A stretch of DNA of 64,000 bases, from assembly GCF_000787575.1 (NCBI RefSeq), contig NW_012236525.1, positions 325,686 through 389,685 of the forward strand, in the 5' to 3' direction. Numbering within the stretch: position 1 is the first letter of the stretch; each line of letters opens with the position of its first letter. A model generated the notes under the pieces. That model saw only the letters and a program-made list of their open reading frames with translations. It made no database searches and was not told the DNA's origin. Below are positions 60,626 to 64,000 of the stretch, piece after piece. The position numbers and the translations under genes were made by a program. The DNA is from Acytostelium subglobosum LB1. Its lineage: Eukaryota; Evosea; Eumycetozoa; Acytosteliales; Acytosteliaceae.

Positions 60626-61990
60626 ATGTTTAAGAATGTATTTGTATCAAGGGATGACCGTGATCATAATCATCACCATCATCATTATCAAATATCATCA
60701 CCAATACAATCACAATCACCAATATTAAAACATCAACAACAACAATATACAAGTATTACAATTCCAGAACATGTAATTAATGATAATATTTATATTAATC
60801 CTTCAATCAATCAGATTGATTGGTCAAGGATGGTACACATCGATCGATGTACCTATCCAAGCCAAAAGGATGAATTCACAATGTATATAATAACTCTATC
60901 AATAACAATCAATCAACAACAACAACAACAACAGAATCCAGATATTATCGATAATAATAGTGATCCAACTCAAACTCCACCTCCAACTTTGACAAAGTAT
61001 TATCGAGTTATTATTAAAGTACCTTATCAAGTTGCCAATGAAATATATACATCGATATTGGCCAGTATATGTCATTTGCCGATGCCAATGATGAGGGTGT
61101 TGGAATCACCTCATAATGAGTATCAATCAATGTCCAAACATCTATTGGTGTTGAGTCGCGACCTGGACAACGACCTCCACACTCAGCTGAAAAAGGATCT
61201 GAGGCGACGCCACTTCATAATAATGCAACATGTCGAAGGTAGAAGTCTGAGCGAGATGAACAGTCGAGAGATCCTCACAGAGAAGAAACTGTTACAACTT
61301 GGCAAGATAATGGCATTCGATCTATTCGTCAACAACTTTGACAGCTTCTTCTATTACTGGGACAACAGCAACAGCGTGGTGCCAGTGGGTGACCTGGTCA
61401 GTAGCCGAGCGACATGTGACAAGGACAACCATTTGAATCTGTTGGCCAATGATGTACCGACAGGCGATGGTTGGCACTTTACAATAATGCATACAAAGGT
61501 CAACTTCATACTGAACAGTTCATTTACAATATGTTATCACAAGCATATCAATCGACTCAAGTCATTGTTGTACTCTATCTTTGCCAATCCATTTGTGGAA
61601 TCATCCCTCCTGCAAAAGATGCGCGACACTGTCAACCGACAGCATGGTGCCGGCCTTAACGATCAAGCAGGTCTACTAATACAACATGGTCTAATAGGTG
61701 GCATCCAGACGATCGTCACCGAGCTCACTCCAGATATTCTAAAGGACACAAAGGATCGCGTAAAGTCATTGATATGTCGAGAGGACAACCATAATGGACA
61801 CAGTGACAGTTCGTCCATTTGTTGGAAACGTGGCTTTGACTCGATCTACCTACCATTCCTCTTTGACATCTACGACAAGTTTGAACAGTTCTCTTCGTCG
61901 CCACGCTCCAAGCTCAACTGTGGAGGTGGTGGTTGTACCTGCCAGTCATCATCACATAATCACAAGACCAAAGGAATAAAGAAGAGCTGA
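60626..61990 (+). CDS. Actin-fragmin kinase-like protein
   Basis: Single exon, 454 residues. After a His/Gln-rich head, YYRVIIKVPYQVANEIYTSIL (about residues 132-152) fits the nucleotide-binding Lys and helix-C Glu of the actin-fragmin kinase fold. FIIMQHVEGRSLSEM is the hinge and LGKIMAFDLFVNNFDSFFYYW the catalytic-loop region. This atypical protein kinase class was described in Physarum, where it phosphorylates actin in the actin-fragmin complex, and is expanded in Amoebozoa. The usual 'GN..N' stretch after the loop reads SNSVVPVGDL, so activity should not be assumed. The C-terminus is Cys/His-rich (CGGGGCTC) and basic. No Kelch repeats, which Physarum AFK has, are present. Confidence 0.78.
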   Translation: MFKNVFVSRDDRDHNHHHHHYQISSPIQSQSPILKHQQQQYTSITIPEHVINDNIYINPSINQIDWSRMVHIDRCTYPSQKDEFTMYIITLSITINQQQQQQQNPDIIDNNSDPTQTPPPTLTKYYRVIIKVPYQVANEIYTSILASICHLPMPMMRVLESPHNEYQSMSKHLLVLSRDLDNDLHTQLKKDLRRRHFIIMQHVEGRSLSEMNSREILTEKKLLQLGKIMAFDLFVNNFDSFFYYWDNSNSVVPVGDLVSSRATCDKDNHLNLLANDVPTGDGWHFTIMHTKVNFILNSSFTICYHKHINRLKSLLYSIFANPFVESSLLQKMRDTVNRQHGAGLNDQAGLLIQHGLIGGIQTIVTELTPDILKDTKDRVKSLICREDNHNGHSDSSSICWKRGFDSIYLPFLFDIYDKFEQFSSSPRSKLNCGGGGCTCQSSSHNHKTKGIKKS

Positions 61991-62189
61991 GAGGCTGGAG
62001 AGAGCTAGGAGATGAAGTTGTAAGTGTTTATATATAATGTATAGGTTACGTTAGGGGATGAGGAGGAAGGAGGAGGTGAGTGGCTGACATTGTAGCGCTA
62101 CAAAGGAGTGTAGAGTGTGTTGGAAAGATGTTGCCAGTGATAGAGGTAGAGGAGAGAGAGGAGAGAGGAGGGAGGTGTGGCGTCGCGCG

Positions 62190-64000
62190 CTAGTTTGAGT
62201 TAAGGTATTTCAGATTTCTCTCGTAGCATTGCTTGAGGAATGGATTGAGACCGGCGATGAATCCACTGCCAGTCTGTATCTTGTCGAGACGCTTCAGTAG
62301 CTCGGTGGTGGCATTGCGCACCTCTTTGGACTGGTGGAAGAGACCGACGGCCACTGGGAACAGGCCACCGTGTGACTTGGGCAGGTAGCTGAGGAACTCG
62401 GTCACCTGCTGCTCCGTCTTGATCGAGTTGAGGAATGAGTCGTAGATCTTGAGCACCTCCTTCTCGGTGACGTGCTTCTTCTTGCGCAGCTTCTTGATCG
62501 ACTGCTGGATGGTGTGATCGCGGATGGCGCTGTTCTTCTTGGAGTTCTCGCGGTCCTGCAGGTAGGTCGTGTAGGTCTTGGTGCGTGTCCACGAGTCAAT
62601 CCTGGCCTGGTTGGCCTCGAGGGCGAGGGCGCGTGTCTGGTCGTCGAGGAACTCCTCCTCGTCCAGCGCCATGTCCACGATGTGTTGTGTGTACTCCTGG
62701 AACAAGCTCTTGATCTTGTCCTCGCCATAGTGAGTGGAGATGTTGTAGTTGACCTCGGCCATAAAGTCATTGTCGTACTGAGCAAACTTGTCGGGCACCT
62801 CGCTGACCAACGACGCGTTCATGACCACCTTGCCCGTGCCAATGTTGCACAGTATGTCCCACCATTCGGGATGCTCCTCAAACATTGGATTGGTCACACC
62901 GGTAATATAGCCGGGTACCGAGAGGAAGTCCAGATAGACAAGGTTGGTGTAGGGGAATGTACGCTCGCGGATACCCTTGAGTGGCGGACAGACCATGCTG
63001 CAGGCTGCCAACACATAGTTGCACACCTCTCCAGCGCTGCATCCATATCCCAAGAACAGTATCCTCTTCTGAGACAGTATACCATTGAATATCTTCATGA
63101 TATCATTGCCAAACTTCTGGACCAATGTAATAACTTTATACTATATTGTTGGATGGGTGGTAATGAGTCGTCAGTCTTGTGTAAGTTTGATTGATCGATT
63201 GATTGAATGAGTGATGACTACTTACATCTCCAACCTCATCAGGGAAGAAGGTGATGGGTATATAGACAGGCATTTGCTTCCCTAGATATGCAATGTTGGC
63301 CGAGTGATTCTGCTTGTTCTTGTCTGGCGACGACCTTAGGATGTGCTTCTGGACATCATTTAGGTATGGGATGGTTGACATATCCAAGCCATTCAATGAG
63401 TTGTACAAGTCGACGATCACATCAAGCGATGGCGAAGAGAAGTATTTCTGGATGCCAAGTATCATGAAAGGCTAAAGGATTGATTGATCAGTATGAGTGT
63501 GGCATGGGGCATGGGGCATGGGGCCTAGGCCTTGGAGAAACGGACATTACCTTATATATATGTATAAATGGATGTGTTGTACAGATGGCCAGCGACTTGA
63601 CAATGGCGCCTCTGCGCACTGAGTCATCCTTCTGGTTGTTCATAAAGTTGAGGCAATACAAGAACTGTTTGTTGTTGTTCTTTGAATCGTCGGTGTTGTT
63701 ACTGGTCGTGCTTATGCTATTACTACTACTATTGTTGTTGTTGTTTCCGCTGCTGATGTTATTATTACTGTTGTTCATATTGGTCACGTTTACACTGTTA
63801 CGTAACTCTGGTGCTGAATCATTCTTCTTTGGTGGTGGACCACCTGCTGCAGTCTCCTCTGCCAACTCCTTCACCATCCTATTGAGATGATTGAGGAATG
63901 TCTCCTCATCGCCTGCCGTCGAGAATCTAACACCTATTGCTGTTCCACTATCCGTCAGTACACAATCAAACAATGGCTCCAACTGTGTATGCTCAAGATC
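62190..64000 (-). CDS. SPA/DENN-type (Afi1/Avl9-like) trafficking protein, 5' end outside window
   Basis: Three exons in the window, 64000(edge)-63551, 63471-63226 and 63140-62190, join in phase 0 for 548 residues; the frame is open at the right edge. The first exon has LDCVLTD-like strand sequence, an Asn/Ser insert and NKQFLYCLNFMNNQKDDSVRRG. The second is helical (PFMILGIQKYFSS). The third opens with YKVITLVQKFGNDIMKIFN, then ILSQKRILFLGYGCSAGEVCNYVLAA and FPYTNLVYLDFLSVPGYITG, then VTNPMFEEHPEWWDILCN. The last three segments are characteristic of the SPA/DENN family that links small GTPases to membrane traffic and cell polarity. The tail is charged helix (KKLRKKKHVTEKEV). Exact subfamily (Afi1, Avl9 or DENND6) is uncertain. 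Confidence 0.85.

Noticed and set aside
1-64000. CRISPR arrays, bacterial operons, riboswitches, attachment sites
   Set aside because: The sequence is intron-containing eukaryotic nuclear DNA; the only arrays seen are microsatellites and the GTGTTTCC repeat.

Overview
The window is nuclear DNA from a dictyostelid social amoeba. The evidence is short GT-AG introns (about 50-90 nt, mostly GTATGT or GTAAGT donors), Gln/Asn/Ser/Thr homopolymer tracts in coding regions, a pair of small Gly/Cys-rich HssA-type genes, an actin-fragmin-kinase-like protein, and closely packed genes on both strands. Coding sequence uses many G/C-ending codons, so this looks like one of the more GC-rich dictyostelids rather than Dictyostelium discoideum. 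The species cannot be fixed from the sequence alone. TGAT/ATCA tetranucleotides fill introns and spacers throughout.

Layout. 1-13367 (minus): most of a giant mysterin (RNF213-like) AAA+ protein whose 3' end lies left of the window. 13936-15159 (minus): PLP-dependent Cys/Met lyase. 16837-19111 (plus): NADPH-cytochrome P450 reductase. 20177-24016 (plus): five-finger GLI/ZIC-like zinc-finger protein. 24188-24537 (minus) and 25946-26289 (plus): head-to-head pair of nearly identical HssA-type genes. 26410-27322 (minus): syntaxin 7/12-like Qa-SNARE. 27820-31037 (plus): WAPL-like cohesin regulator. 31531-33387 (plus): RhoGAP. 33456-34267 (minus): METTL13/EEF1AKMT4-type methyltransferase. 34672-36365 (plus): phosphomevalonate kinase. 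36407-39728 (minus): lysosomal-type GH38 alpha-mannosidase. 40226-40796 (plus): AP-4 sigma. 40806-44709 (minus): large GPI-anchored repeat protein. 45351-45423 (minus): tRNA-Thr(AGT). 45827-46674 (plus): atypical SDR. 47139-48773 (minus): Ser/Asn-rich protein with one conserved domain. 49099-49198: 100-N assembly gap. 51895-54464 (plus): ankyrin-repeat protein. 57144-57755 (plus): orphan. 57923-59876 (minus): ALDH22/Msc7-like aldehyde dehydrogenase. 60626-61990 (plus): actin-fragmin-kinase-like. 62190-64000 (minus): SPA/DENN-type trafficking protein whose 5' end lies right of the window.

There is no operon logic; the genes are independent. Several belong to the endomembrane system (syntaxin, AP-4 sigma, alpha-mannosidase, SPA/DENN protein), and phosphomevalonate kinase and P450 reductase both feed isoprenoid/sterol metabolism. 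Large non-coding tracts flank the Ser/Asn-rich, ankyrin and orphan genes (48.8-51.9 and 54.5-57.1 kb); most other spacers are under 700 bp. Splice sites were inferred by eye and checked for reading phase across each gene. Non-ATG ORF extensions were discarded.

The observations I find most interesting are: the mysterin gene and the apparent absence of a RING cluster in the part visible; the HssA pair, whose coding exons differ at one base while introns and flanks have diverged; a helically phased GTGTTTCC array between two convergent genes; an SDR with Phe at the catalytic Tyr position; and the GPI-anchored repeat protein.
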